Shown: positions 42,201 through 51,134, counted from the stretch's first letter. The stretch: 64,000 nucleotides of DNA from Gigantopelta aegis (GCF_016097555.1 NC_054706.1:55449503-55513502); one strand, 5' to 3'. Numbers and translations are program-made. The notes: generated by a model from the sequence alone, not told the origin.

Positions 42201-43302
42201 ACCGATTTGTAAATTGCAAACAAAAATAGTAGTTTTTTGTTATTTTCAAAACACTTTTACTTTTCTTCTTACGTCAAACCAAACTGAAATTATGGACAAA
42301 AAACACTTTAATAGAATGATGGGATGGACTATAATTGATAACATTTAAGAATTCTAGAAATAACTAACAATAATTATACCCAGTAATCATGAATAAATAT
42401 CAGTCTAACTATATATATCAACATAGACATTTACCAGTGAAGTAAAATCCAGCTTCTATCAGTTGTTCCTCCGTCTGTGGGAGACACGGCCAATATTCAA
42501 ATGTTCTTTTCCGGTCTTCTTCATCTTCAAACTGTGGATGTAGATATGCCAGCGATCTTTGTGGATGTCCATTCAACTGCCGTGACTTAACCGATGTTTC
42601 CAGATCTCTAGTAATGTTACCCACATCAATGTACTTTACAATGGGGCAGTTTCCTGAGATGGATCGATGGAATTCGAAAGGTGGTTGTTCAGTTTCAAAG
42701 TTTGATTCCTTACCACAGAAAACACACTTGACTGCATTGTTCTCGGACTGATATATGAAACCATTCGCTGCCCATTCTTCTGACTGGTGATTACTCGGGT
42801 CTACAAACGTAAGCAATCTGTGAGTCTCGAACAGCATTTCATTTCCACCACAGACAGGCGCAAACCTAGGAAGCAGATCCTGCTGTTCACTAGGAGTTCC
42901 TGAAGTATTACCAGCACCAACACCACCTTGCTCTGCACCACGCTCTGGTGTTTCAAACAATCTACGTCTGACAGCATTAGTAGATGTTGCTAGAGACGCC
43001 GATTGTGTCGATTCCCGGTTCTCACTCACCTCGTTCAGAAACGGACATTCCGGGTTTAACACCCTGTGAACAGCTAACGGAGATTGGCCATTCCATCCAG
43101 AAAAGGTGACAGAACAAGCAAAGCATGTCACTTCATCCACGGGAGACCCTGCTTGTCGGAAAAACCCGGCGTTTGACAGCTTCATGGGTGAGATGAAACG
43201 CGACATGCTTTCTTCATCAGCGGATGACAAAATCGGGTACTCCTGAAAGGACAAGAGCCTCTTCACCTCTTCTATCATGTCAGGATAACAGTAATTTTCC
43301 AT
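24004..43302 (-). CDS. IAP-family protein: BIR-BIR-BIR-UBA-coiled coil-RING, six exons (IAP gene 1)
   Basis: Exons (minus strand): 43302-42435, 36443-36280, 34994-34964, 34358-34215, 33564-33016, 24209-24004. They sum to 1962 nt, 653 codons plus stop, with matching phases (1, 0, 1, 1, 1). Start: ATG at 43302-43300 in a good context (ACAATGG) with an in-frame TAA two codons upstream. Domains by residue: BIR-like 1 (zinc ligands C60, C63, H79, C86), BIR-like 2 (C193, C196, H212, C219), canonical BIR 3 (C297, C300, H317, C324), UBA about 373-425, coiled coil about 430-570, RING 604-640. This architecture is that of XIAP/cIAP-type proteins, which bind caspases or signalling partners through BIRs, ubiquitin chains through UBA, and act as E3 ligases through the RING in the cytoplasm. 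cIAPs have a CARD where this protein has a coiled coil. The paralogue at the right edge has the same exon ends. Confidence 0.88.
24252..25054 (+). repeat. 5' LTR (803 bp)
   Basis: Bounded by comparison with the 3' LTR. AATAAA at 24990-24995 is a likely polyadenylation signal about 60 bp before the LTR end. Confidence 0.93.
25055..25073 (+). promoter_or_regulatory. Primer-binding-like site
   Basis: TTGGAGCCGACGTAGGGAC directly follows the LTR. Its complement ends in CCA as a tRNA 3' end would. The tRNA is not identified. Confidence 0.5.
25304..25376 (+). repeat. 27-bp tandem repeat in the retroelement leader
   Basis: Two full and one partial copies of a unit starting GAACTGGACAGACTGAGTCA, in the noncoding leader between the LTR and gag. 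Confidence 0.9.
26438..26830 (+). pseudogene. Gag C-terminal part with zinc knuckle
   Basis: Contains [14 protein letters not shown], a CX2CX4HX4C nucleocapsid knuckle. The sequence upstream (25055-26437) is too degraded to read a capsid. It would package the RNA in a virus-like particle. Confidence 0.8.
26820..27230 (+). pseudogene. Retroviral-type aspartic protease remnant
   Basis: [14 protein letters not shown] is the active-site DTG motif. The ORF breaks at 27050, in the middle of the fold. Confidence 0.8.
27278..28625 (+). pseudogene. Reverse transcriptase, frameshifted
   Basis: Frame 1 (27278-28267) holds the fingers/palm: [34 protein letters not shown], motif A as [10 protein letters not shown], and [13 protein letters not shown]. 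The catalytic IYLDD motif (28257-28271) is in another frame, so there is a frameshift just before it. GHIVSSSGI and the thumb ([13 protein letters not shown]) follow with further frame changes and a stop. Motif A has Glu where Asp is expected. Confidence 0.92.
28630..29251 (+). pseudogene. RNase H domain of Gypsy pol
   Basis: [35 protein letters not shown] and [10 protein letters not shown] are the conserved blocks. A 10-bp direct duplication of GGCCTGGACA at 29039-29058 disturbs the segment before LSRLPG. Confidence 0.9.
29560..30571 (+). pseudogene. Integrase of Gypsy pol
   Basis: A zinc-binding region remnant (CERCLRR) precedes the catalytic core with [18 protein letters not shown] (Asp at 29909) and [12 protein letters not shown] (Glu at 30017). 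The two are 35 residues apart, matching DD35E. Stops interrupt it at 29908 and elsewhere. A C-terminal domain ([11 protein letters not shown]...HRNHLLPI) follows at 30380-30571. Confidence 0.9.
30664..30894 (+). pseudogene. C-terminal acidic tail of pol
   Basis: Asp/Glu/Ser-rich, then [11 protein letters not shown], a typical end of Gypsy polyproteins. Not a separate gene. Confidence 0.6.
31056..31066 (+). promoter_or_regulatory. Polypurine tract
   Basis: GGAGGGGGGAG stands directly before the 3' LTR, the plus-strand priming site. Confidence 0.85.
31069..32090 (+). repeat. 3' LTR interrupted by a SINE
   Basis: Matches the 5' LTR apart from a 273-bp SINE, one 26-bp deletion and smaller differences. 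AATAAA at 32026-32031. Confidence 0.93.
31316..31588 (+). mobile_element. SINE, head type C with tail C, nested in the 3' LTR
   Basis: Box A-like TGGTGCAGTGG and box B AGGGTTCGCAGCCC. The end is TTAATTGGATATAAGCACGA. An 11-bp direct repeat AGTTGACTTGC (31305-31315 and 31589-31599) flanks it. The 5' LTR has the empty site. Confidence 0.96.
32151..32438 (+). mobile_element. SINE, head type D with tail B, shared with the paralogue
   Basis: Head TTTAGCTCAGTTGGTTGAGT, box B-like GGATCAAACCACCTC, and tail TCGTTAGACAAAACAAAC. The same insertion lies at the same place in intron 5 of the second gene (62179-62494), so it predates the duplication. Confidence 0.9.
32439..33015 (-). other. Intron 5 sequence next to exon 5
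   Basis: No feature of its own, but it aligns with 62495-63061. Confidence 0.7.
33016..33564 (-). CDS. IAP gene 1, exon 5 (end of UBA and coiled coil)
   Basis: Residues 403-585 plus one base. [18 protein letters not shown] finishes the UBA (third helix). A highly charged Glu/Gln/Arg-rich coiled coil follows, including five tandem copies of the heptad QQLHQRD encoded by a 21-bp repeat (33150-33265). Acceptor TTCAAG|GTGG; donor CGAG|GTATCA. The same exon in the paralogue is 63062-63664. Confidence 0.92.
34215..34358 (-). CDS. IAP gene 1, exon 4 (first part of the UBA domain)
   Basis: Residues 355-402 plus one base. After a Pro/Gly linker it reads [20 protein letters not shown], the first two helices of a UBA domain. 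Acceptor CTGTACAG|GTCC; donor TCTC|GTGAGT (strong consensus). Confidence 0.87.
34964..34994 (-). CDS. IAP gene 1, 31-nt micro-exon 3
   Basis: Acceptor TTCTTTTAG|GATC and donor GAAG|GTATGC. It codes for [10 protein letters not shown] plus one base and bridges phase 0 to phase 1 exactly as exons 2 and 4 require. It could be skipped only with a frameshift. Confidence 0.75.
34995..36279 (-). other. Intron 2 of IAP gene 1
   Basis: AT-rich and featureless. Introns 3 (34359-34963) and 4 (33565-34214) are likewise without recognisable elements. Confidence 0.6.
36280..36443 (-). CDS. IAP gene 1, exon 2 (zinc-binding half of BIR 3)
   Basis: Residues 290-344. It completes BIR 3 with [23 protein letters not shown] and the exact C-x2-C-x16-H-x6-C spacing. 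Acceptor TTTGTAG|GC; donor GAG|GTATTT. E316 and H320 occupy the positions I align with XIAP BIR2 E219 and H223, which line the groove for IAP-binding motifs. Confidence 0.92.
36869..37165 (+). CDS. Unrecognised 98-codon ORF inside intron 1, antisense to the IAP gene
   Basis: Starts [20 protein letters not shown] and ends MKKLYYSC. Its composition is protein-like (mixed, not low-complexity). A possible splice acceptor TGTTGTAG lies just upstream (about 36842-36849), so it could be an exon or a pseudogene fragment of something else. I recognise no domain, and there is no second copy in the window. Confidence 0.25.
   Translation: MLDKLGTPENESIKLDALMVLIKFFSSNSNGFWQLYITGTHENKGKEYLFKGEDNSNMSLIMCWKDACPDHQHILTSQEIFISKNVILELMKKLYYSC
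37730..38943 (+). CDS. Unrecognised ORF family, copy 2 (longest)
   Basis: A basic stretch around 37900-37960 ([12 protein letters not shown] in one frame) leads, with a frameshift, to [12 protein letters not shown]. The ORF 38047-38487 reads [49 protein letters not shown] and ends [17 protein letters not shown]. The 3' trailer (38817-38943) is nearly the same as 41343-41470 in copy 3. The Lys/Arg-rich N-terminus and compact C-terminal domain would fit a nucleic-acid-binding protein of a mobile element, but this is inference. No known family was recognised. Confidence 0.5.
39161..40911. mobile_element. 1.75 kb element with iterated terminal motifs
   Basis: The left end has GGTCAACTCTCCCCCAA, GGTCAACTCACCCCACA and AGTCAACTCA within 60 bp. 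The right end has the complements (TTGGGGCGAGTTGTCC, GGGCGAGTTGGCTTTGGGG, CAAGTTGACC). Such iterated inverted ends suggest a DNA transposon with sub-terminal repeats. No transposase is recognisable inside, and a SINE sits at 39875-40262. Confidence 0.55.
39875..40262 (+). mobile_element. SINE (head type E, tail B) disrupted by a small insertion
   Basis: GATCAATCCCCATCGGCGGG (box B) and GGCCATGGTATGTGATATCC are followed at 40008-40146 by an unrelated C-rich block with TGCAGGG/CCCTGCA ends. Then the tail resumes (CAAATGTTTGACATCCAGTA). Confidence 0.75.
41040..41478 (+). CDS. Unrecognised ORF family, copy 3 (internally deleted)
   Basis: ORF 41053-41394 starts [20 protein letters not shown], the basic region corresponding to copy 2, followed by a Pro-rich stretch. 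At about 41340 it jumps to the 3' trailer of copy 2, so the domain with TWSL is deleted. It is a non-functional or non-autonomous copy. Confidence 0.5.
41480..41572 (+). repeat. Possible LINE 3' end with (ATC)n tail
   Basis: GATGGGCGTGTTCGAAACCC through GTTAAACTAGTT and then (ATC)n. This resembles 3' ends of CR1-like LINEs. No coding part is present. Confidence 0.4.
42129..42332. mobile_element. MITE with CTATAGTCCGTCC termini, copy 2
   Basis: Opposite orientation to 14977-15182, same length and interior. Ends CTATAGTCTGTCCCA and GGGATGGACTATA. Confidence 0.85.
42435..43302 (-). CDS. IAP gene 1, exon 1 (two degenerate BIRs and first half of BIR 3)
   Basis: Codes for residues 1-289 plus one base. 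Ligand spacings are C-x2-C-x15-H-x6-C in both early BIRs. Both lack parts of the usual fold signature: the first has no RLxTFxxWP helix, the second lacks the tryptophan after the second Cys pair. The linker 98-150 is Ser/Gly/Glu-rich and likely disordered. The last residues RTFEYWP...EAGFYFT are the N-terminal half of a canonical BIR, interrupted by the intron. Donor ACTG|GTAAAT at 42434-42433. Confidence 0.9.
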
Positions 43303-43434
43303 TGTTTAATTTGCGGTCAGAATAAAGAATTATTATACTTATACTTTTGCAGAAATCGAACGTAATCCAAACAAAACTAATAATAAAAACACCAGTCCAC
43401 CATATTGTTTTGGTGCACCAAAGAGTGTCGTGAA

Positions 43435-43515
43435 ACACATTTTGATTGGCTAAATTCTGTAGGTGCTAACCAATACAAATGACCGACTGTAAAATAATTT
43501 CGCGGGAACTACTGT
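43435..43515 (-). promoter_or_regulatory. Putative promoter-proximal elements of IAP gene 1
   Basis: 130-210 bp upstream of the ATG: a CCAAT box on the minus strand (43449-43445), a second CCAAT in the other orientation (43470-43474), and TTTCGCGGGAA (43498-43508), which resembles an E2F site. All are kept in the duplicate around 51270-51340. No TATA box is obvious. The function is inferred from motifs only. Confidence 0.3.
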
Positions 43516-43536
43516 CATTTGAAGGAAAAGGAAAGG

Positions 43537-43700
43537 AATGTTTGTTTAACGATAGCATTTTAAACTACCCCTGTATAGTGTCTCACATATGATTAGTTCT
43601 ACTGTTAGTCTAGTGTATAAGGGGATACATAAAACCTGCTGTTGCTACACAAGCATGTCTATGGAATATCAATCAACTATTTATTTCCGTATATGAACAA
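43537..43700 (-). repeat. Diverged SINE-like tail fragment
   Basis: Starts AAAGGAATGTTTGTTTAACG, similar to the SINE tails in minus orientation. Present in unit 2 at about 51355-51510. Confidence 0.4.
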
Positions 43701-44844
43701 TATTATCAACAGGAAGAAAAGAAAAACAAGACAATAGACATGTTATAATGGTTACAATATTCTAGCACAATTATAATTTATGTACTATTAACAATATTTA
43801 ACAAGTGACAATGTCATTAGGTAGGAGGTCTAGCAATTGAAAGTAGAAGACGTCTTTGTTCAAACATGTCATAGCAATACTGCCCTTTGACTGGGGAAAT
43901 ACGTGCTGGGCAAAGAAGTAGAAAGAATAGTTTCTCAGTGTCTGTTAATTGAGTAGCCTAAATGTTGGGTTTAGTTGGTGTAGTTGTTTATATAGTATAT
44001 TTCTGCGTTTTGTAAAGCCTTGACATGTTATTCAAACGTGTAATTCATTACAACACCAGAGTTGCAGATTTTGGATATTATTTTTTTTTTTTTTCTTTCC
44101 TTTTTTGTGTGTTCTTCAGCATGTTTGTATCTACCAATTTCGAGTCTGTGTGCACTAAAGAGTGTCTCCACGAGTACTCGAGTACTAGGGCACAGACCGA
44201 GTTCAGCAAGACTCGAGTCGAGTATCCGTGCAAGAAAGAACACTCTCATTTAATTATATTTTTTAACGTCATTTTGTCATAATGCTTGCAGCCGGTTACA
44301 TTATAGGGCTATGAGAATGCGTGGAATGAAATACAATGGCATGATTCGGCATCCATGTTCAGCGCTGCAATTAAGATGCATTCTGCTATTTTACTTTATT
44401 CTTTAGTCTCATCATCACCTTTTTTTTGTTACGGCTTGTCGGAAGTTTGCATTTTTTAATGTTACAAGTCAAGTATGTTGCACGTTTCTAGGTGCGGTCA
44501 ATAAGTTTATAGTAAAGTAGTTTCTTTGATGTAGATAGTTTGAGTGTATTGTACTGTTCATTAGTGCTTTGTAACTGTGTTGAGATATGATTTTAACAAT
44601 GTATGCCGTTTGTGGTCATGGGTTTTAGTAGATAAGTATCAGTCCATTGAGCATCGAGGGATGTTTTATGTATGCACTTTCCCAAAGACTGGAAGGCATA
44701 TTATAATATATTTGGGTTCGGTTCTTCCCATGACACCACACTTAAAGTTAAACACCATGCACCACTGAAATACAAACCTTTCATTTTAATGTTTTCTGGA
44801 GGTTTTTCCCCTCATATATTAACATTAGTATGGGATATAATAAT
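43701..44844. other. Intergenic, no gene seen
   Basis: Upstream of exon 1, duplicated at 51510-52634. ORFs of 60-90 codons are not conserved in frame between the two copies, which argues against coding. Confidence 0.6.
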
Positions 44845-45065
44845 GATAAGCACTCGCTTGATGCGATGTCGGCTTGGGGTCGATCCCCGTCGGTGGGCTA
44901 TTTCTCCAGCCAGTGCTTCACGACTGGTATATCAAAGGCCGTGATATGTGTCATCCTGTCTGTGGGATGGTGCATATAAAAGTCACCTGCTACTAATGGA
45001 AAAATGTAGCTGGTTTCCTCTTTAAGACTATATACATGTAGCTATATGTCAGAATTTCCCAATCA
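44845..45065 (+). mobile_element. SINE, head type E with tail B, degenerate
   Basis: GGGGTCGATCCCCGTCGGTG (box B) and CCAGTGCTTCACGACTGGTA are recognisable. The duplicate is at 52635-52880. Confidence 0.8.
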
Positions 45066-46378
45066 ATCAATTCTGTGCAGTCGGTTATTCTCATGGCTGA
45101 GTCATTCTGCAGTAACAGGGCAAATTGGCGTCCCCTAACTTTAGTACTGAATAACTCGGTAAAACAAAAATGTTCAAGTAATATTTTTGTTTGTGTCATC
45201 TTAGCAAACAATTCATTTTAATATCTACACTAGTTTGATATTGTAAACTATATATTTCTGGCATTTTTTTGTAATATTTCTCTGAAAAGGTAGTCAAAAA
45301 GCGACTGTCCCCATTGCCTAGTTTCTAATTTACAAGGCAGTCATTAAGTGTAACCAGTACGTATTAAATAACATGTATTTTGTCAGAAAGTTCCCATGAA
45401 ACATATTATCCTTCATTGTCCAAAAAAAAACTTGTTAGCTATTAAATATTTTAATAATAAAAGTTTTTAGTTTAAAAAATCCATGTCCCCAGATTCCTTG
45501 TCATCTACGTCACGACTACTTCGAGGTGCTAGAAAAATTTAATTTCCATAAAACTACTATTTCCATGTGGTATTACAAGTTTGCGATCGTGTCATTGTTT
45601 AATATCCACGACAGTCATGTTGTTTCCGTTGAAATGATAGCCAATATTGTTCAGTTTTGGACACAATACAGTTGCGTATATTTTAGTACATGTCATCTAC
45701 AAACGGCATGCTTCTCATGAACCAGAAGTCCGACACACAAAATTGTTTGATATATTTGTATATAAACGAGTGTAACTGATAGATCAGAAACAACATAACT
45801 CGACCGTCTCTTTATATGAACAAATTTGCATACTTGTAATAGGGACGGCACTTGCTTGAGCCGTCCCTACTACTCTTACTAATTAACTGTTGTGTAATCT
45901 ACGTAACGGTCATCTACGTCACTTCTGTATCGTGAGTTGGCATTGACATCCAATGGAAGATGATTAATAAATCAGTGTGCTCTAGTGGTGTCGTTAAACA
46001 AAACAAACTTTAACTTTTTGAGTGTGTCATAGATGAAACAATTAGTGTCCGTTATATAACAAAGATACATGTGTAGGCCCTGATATTAAAATTGAAGCAG
46101 GTAAGCACCTCGAACACCCTCCCGCAGTCATTTTTAAAAAAGAGAGAGCGAACAAAAACACAACAACCCAGCATTTTCTTTCAAAACGCAGCCCTCTCCC
46201 CATAAAGCAAGCATAATTCAATCCAACATGCCTGCTATTAACTTTGAACAAATTAATTTTAAATCTTTACACTAATTTGTCAACATTCTCAGGACATGTA
46301 TTCCCAAAACTGCATACGTCTAACAATTTATTCTCTCCCAATTGATAAAATATCCAATGATTTAAGTGATTTACACGA
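45066..46378. other. Intergenic; hairpin and SINE tail relic only
   Basis: A 10-bp perfect hairpin TAGGGACGGC/GCCGTCCCTA at 45840-45869, and a tail B relic at 45945-46013. Both are also found in unit 2 (from 53691 and 53795). Confidence 0.6.
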
Positions 46379-46394
46379 GCGCGCGCGTGCACGC

Positions 46395-46436
<42 letters not shown>
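46379..46436. repeat. (CA)n microsatellite
   Basis: GCGCGCGTGCACG followed by about 20 CA units. The unit 2 counterpart (54235-54283) is shorter. Confidence 0.95.
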
Positions 46437-46440
<4 letters not shown>

Positions 46441-47062
46441 CACCCGTTTCGTATGGCGTCATCTATGTTTTGCTCATGTAGGATATTGCTCAGCTGTGGT
46501 ACCAGTTGACTGGAACTGGAGTTAATATATATTGAACTTACTGTTGGATTTCTTACAGACATTTTCAGTTTAACAAGTCTTTTAATACACAGTAAAGCTA
46601 TAGCCCAATATAAAAATGAATGGTATCCATGTCTGTTTGTGTGCGGTGTGTACTCTTCCTGAAATTTTAGAATGAAAAAAAGCTGATTACAACACCTTGC
46701 AATCTACCACTTGCAATTGTTTGCTCCACGGTGATAACCCAGTCATCGCAGTCATACTATCTAATAAAATAGGACGATCGATATTTAATGTTCTAGGATA
46801 TATATACATGTAAGTGAATCTGAAACCCATTGCTTTGAACATAATCATATGTGTTCTCAAAGCTTGTTCTTTCATACAAATGTCCTGTCAGTAACACGAC
46901 TCTTCTTGTTTGTATATTTACACAATACTGCTTAACGGTAACTTACCTAATCGTAATCACGAATTTGACCAGATTTAAACACAGAACCGTTATCAAGTTC
47001 GTTATCAAGTTTCTCACTAAGGTGAAAACGCTATTTAAATTCGTAAGTGTGTGGCTGTTATA

Positions 47063-47749
47063 TATGGTGATGGATCTCCCAATTATTCAACAATTGTGAA
47101 ATGGTTTGCCGAATACAAGCGAGAAAGTCTGAAAATGATCCACGGTCTGGAAGACCATATGATGTCATCAGACAAGGTTTTGGCCGTTGTGTTATGAAAT
47201 GCCAAACAGATTTAAATGGTTGCCTTCATGTCTACAGCACTGCTCATTTGATGACAAACTCGAGACAAAAAATCAAGAATAAACACGACAGCTGCTCCGC
47301 GTCGAGGACAATACTCCAGTGCACAAGCTGCTATCTACAAGAGTGGCTTCGAGTAGCTTATTCACCGCCACCCCCCGCAAAGAGAGAGAGAGTGAGAGAG
47401 AGAGAGAGAGACCGAGACAGAGACAGAGAGACAGACTTAATCACCCACCCCCCACCCCCCGCACAGACAGGCTTAATCACACACCCACCCCACACCCACC
47501 CACGCACACAGAGAGAGAGAGCGACACACACACAACACGTAGCCTAGACCTTACCCCGGGAGATTATTGTTCTGAAATTTGAAGGACTCCCTTTATGGTA
47601 CCCGGTTTCAAGTTGTTGCAAGTATGAAGGCTGCAACCGAAGATTGGTTGATGGATCAGCCAGAAAAGTTCTATATTGTTGACATCAGATGCCGAAAAGA
47701 TCAATGGACCAAATGTATTGAGGTTAAGGGTGATTATATTGAAAAGTAA
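47063..47749 (+). pseudogene. Mariner-type transposase relic, unit 1
   Basis: The N-terminal part YGDGSPNYSTIVKWFAEYK is the mariner helix-turn-helix region. The C-terminal part reads PGDYCSE, then WLMDQPEKFYIVDI and KCIEVKGDYIEK up to the stop at 47747-47749. Between them the catalytic core is lost and replaced by expanded (GA)n and (CA)n tracts (47375-47540). Dead. Confidence 0.8.
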
Positions 47750-47876
47750 TGTACAGAAGGGCATAAGCACAATTGTGAATTCGAATGAATGGAGCAAGAA
47801 ATAGACCAATGGGCCCTCCGACAGGAATGAATGACGAATCGGTGAATGAATACAACTCCGAAGATATATTTACAAG

Positions 47877-50320
47877 TTTATTTCCAGTTTGCTGGTAATG
47901 AACAAAAATGTGACAAAGAAAGAAACCGGAAATAAATTAATCAAATACATATAACAGCATGAAAACGTTGTAATCGGTTTCCGAGACATTTAACTCATAT
48001 TTTACTTTAATCTTTTCATTATTTAATAACTACTTTGAATTTTACAGCAGTTCCCATGCACACACCCTCTCTCTCTCAACTACCAAGGGTGTCTTCCAAT
48101 ATATAAATAGTGCTTTAAAGGGTCCAGTATTGGATTTCAGCACAAATATAAACACAAACTTCAATAAGTTATAACTTTTAAAATTAAACTACTTTTCCAA
48201 ATATTTTTGGGATAGTCATTAATTTTGAAATATATCAAAACTGAAAAAAAGATAGAGAAAACGAAACACCATACGAAAAGGTATTTTAAAAATGTCATTA
48301 AATCTCTGGGGTGTGAATGGGAACACATATCTTCTGTTAAACTGTATTATGATGTACTAGTATTTCTGCAAATTTTACAAGAACCACAAACCTCCCAAAG
48401 TCCAACATAAAACTTTTTTGTACTTAATTTAATACATTCTTCAATCAATATTACTTAGAATAAACATTCTAATCTCTTAGCAAACAATGGACCAACATTT
48501 CTTTATTAAAATGGTATTAAATTTGTATTAAATTCATGGCAAAACTTAATGTAAAATATATTCAAATTTCATTTCACTATTAAAACACTTTTTGTTAAAC
48601 TTTGTTACAATGCTCTACTAAAAGGAATTGTTTTTTTTAATATTGGGTTTTAAATTCATATTAAATTTTAACTTTTCTTTTTTAAGCTGGATTAAAAAAA
48701 AAATGTTTTCAAATAATTGAAATATGTGGTTCTTTTGACACTGGTAATGAACATAAAACAGGGAAATTTTAAATGGAAGATTTAAAAATCTATAAAAATA
48801 TTTTCATTTGACATTAACAGCAATGAGATTTTACATTTTGAAACATTTCACTATAAAATTAGCAATAATTCAATATAGTGAAGCAGTTACTGAAATTCAA
48901 GAAATAAAAAGTCTGTCAATTTATTGTTAAACAGCATAGTATTTTAATGGAAAACTATATTTGATGAACTTTACAGCTAGGACTTTACAGCATAAATTCT
49001 TATACAAAATTTATAATGTATTTGAACAAACTTCATACATGATGTCTAAAAATATGTTAAGACCATAAAAATATAGCTTTATGGTATTTTAAAATAAAGT
49101 TTCACACCTGAAGAAAATAAACTGCCTGATAATTTATTTTTTGCTGCCTTATAATAATCAAGTTGAGAGTGAAAAAAAAAACACCCATGGAATATGACCA
49201 AATTAAATGATTTTAAAAATATATATTCTCTATTCCAGTCATGAGAAATACATTTGTAATTCTTCCACTTTTTAAATTTTTGTGAATGAATGAAATCTGT
49301 CATATGTCAAAGAACTGTCAAACATTAAAAAAGATTACTTTTAATAACCTCCAATATATGCGTTATCATGAATGAAACAGATTTGGTTTAACTGTGACTT
49401 GAGTACTTGTAGGACGTTTAAATGGAAATAGATCAATAAGAGAAAGATAGCCATATCAAATTAATATCATACATGATTCATAATTTCTCAAATCTTCAAA
49501 GCTCTTCCAATAAATTTAAAATAATATCTTCTGCTGCTGTGATGAAAGAAAATAAATAATGAGAGACAGAAATAGACAGAGAGAAGTACACAGCTGCAGT
49601 AATAAAAACTAACATTAATAATTCACCATGCATGTAGTAAAATACAAAAAATCATAATTCAAAACACTATTTTTTATGTTGAATTATTAAAACTATAAAT
49701 GATCTACTCTAATAAAATACATTTATGTACAAAATGATTAAGATATGATAAGATGTTCAGATATATTTTTATTTTTAATTAAAATGTCCAGAACTTTCAT
49801 AAAATAAAATAATATCAAAAAGATCTATGAAAAGAAGACTACTTATTTTAAACAATTTTCCTCCAGTTAAATTTTTGTTTTAAAAATGAATACTTTTTTA
49901 AAAACTTCTGTAATGAATAATAAAGTGTTAAAAGGTTTCAAAGATGACTTCATGAAACATCAAATCAGTATGGCACAATATTTTTATAATTACATTAAAA
50001 ACAAAACATATTCACAAAATTAAAAACTTTGCTCAATATGCATATTATATATAACCAATATGATTACATGTTACATTACAGTGATATACAAAACAAAAAC
50101 TACTTTAACAATAATAAGACATAGACTGTATTCAATACAGAAACGCCAGAAGTCGTGAATATATGTAAATATAAATATTTATATACAATTATCTCTATAA
50201 CACTAGCTGCACCATGAGAGGAAGAAATTATTATATACACATATAAAGATGTAGTCATATTACTACTAGGTACAGATAGAAATATAAAATAGAAAATTCA
50301 ATAACTCTGTTTTTGAAGAC
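47877..50320 (-). repeat. Region B: distal 3' region without its gene
   Basis: Aligns closely with 56104-58545 and more distantly with 18274-20690. It keeps the AATAAA (47877-47882 on minus). It ends abruptly at the orphan exon 1. Relative to region C about 350 bp (55637-55987) are missing near 47757. Confidence 0.9.
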
Positions 50321-50329
50321 ATTACCATT

Positions 50330-51134
50330 GAAGTAAAAATCCAGCTTCTACCAGTGTTCCTCCGTCTGTGGGAGAAACGGGCCAATATTCAAATGTTCTT
50401 TTCCGGTCTTCTTATCTTCAAACTGGGGATGTAGAATGGCCAGCGATCTTTGGGATGCCATTCAACTGCCAGACTAAACGATGTTTCCAGATCTTAGTAA
50501 TGTACCAACATCAATGTACTTTACAATGGGGCGTTTCTGGATGGATCGATGGAATGCGAAAGGTGGTGTGTCAGTTTCAAAGTTTGATTCCTTTACCACA
50601 GAAAACACATGACTGCATTGTTTTCGGATGATATATGAAAACCATTCGCTGCCCATTCTTCTGACTGGTGATTACTCGGGTATACAAAACGTAAGCAATC
50701 TGTGAGTCTCGAACAGCATTCGTTCACTCGGAGTTCCTGCAGTATACCAGCAACCCAACACCACCTGTCTGCACCACGCTCTGGGTTTTAAACAATTACG
50801 TTGGACAGCATTAGTAGATGTGTAGAGACGACGATGTGTCGATTCCCGGTCTTCACTCACCTCGTTCAGAAACGGACATTCCGGGTTTAACACCCTGTGA
50901 AACAGCTAACGGAGAATTGGCCATTCCATCCAGAAAAGGTGGGACAGAAAAGCAAAGCATGTCACTTCATCCACGGGGACACTGCTTGTCCGGGAAATAA
51001 ACCGGCGTTTGACAGCTTCCATGGGTGAGATGAAACGCGACATGCTTTTCTTCATCAGGGATGACAAATGGGTACTGCGGAACGGACAGAGCCTTTCACC
51101 TCTTCTATCATGTCAGGATAACAGTAATTTCCAT
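50330..51134 (-). pseudogene. Orphan copy of IAP exon 1, broken by single-base indels
   Basis: Collinear with 42435-43302 from the ATG (51134-51132) to the donor region, but with dozens of one-base insertions and deletions, so no frame stays open. A larger internal loss lies around the linker between the two BIRs. Fragments are readable ([35 protein letters not shown]). No exon 2 follows; on the minus strand it runs directly into region B and its AATAAA. It is either a pseudogene or, if the indels are assembly errors, the coding part of a chimeric gene. Confidence 0.85.

Larger units (their letters stand above)
42430..50320. repeat. Tandem duplication, unit 1
   Basis: Contains exon 1, its upstream region and region B. 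It aligns with unit 2 (50321-58545) at an offset of about 7.83-8.23 kb. Confidence 0.9.

Noticed and set aside
47319..47582. Arg/Glu-rich ORF (also 55030-55464)
   Set aside because: The composition comes from (GA)n and (CA)n microsatellites within the mariner relic.
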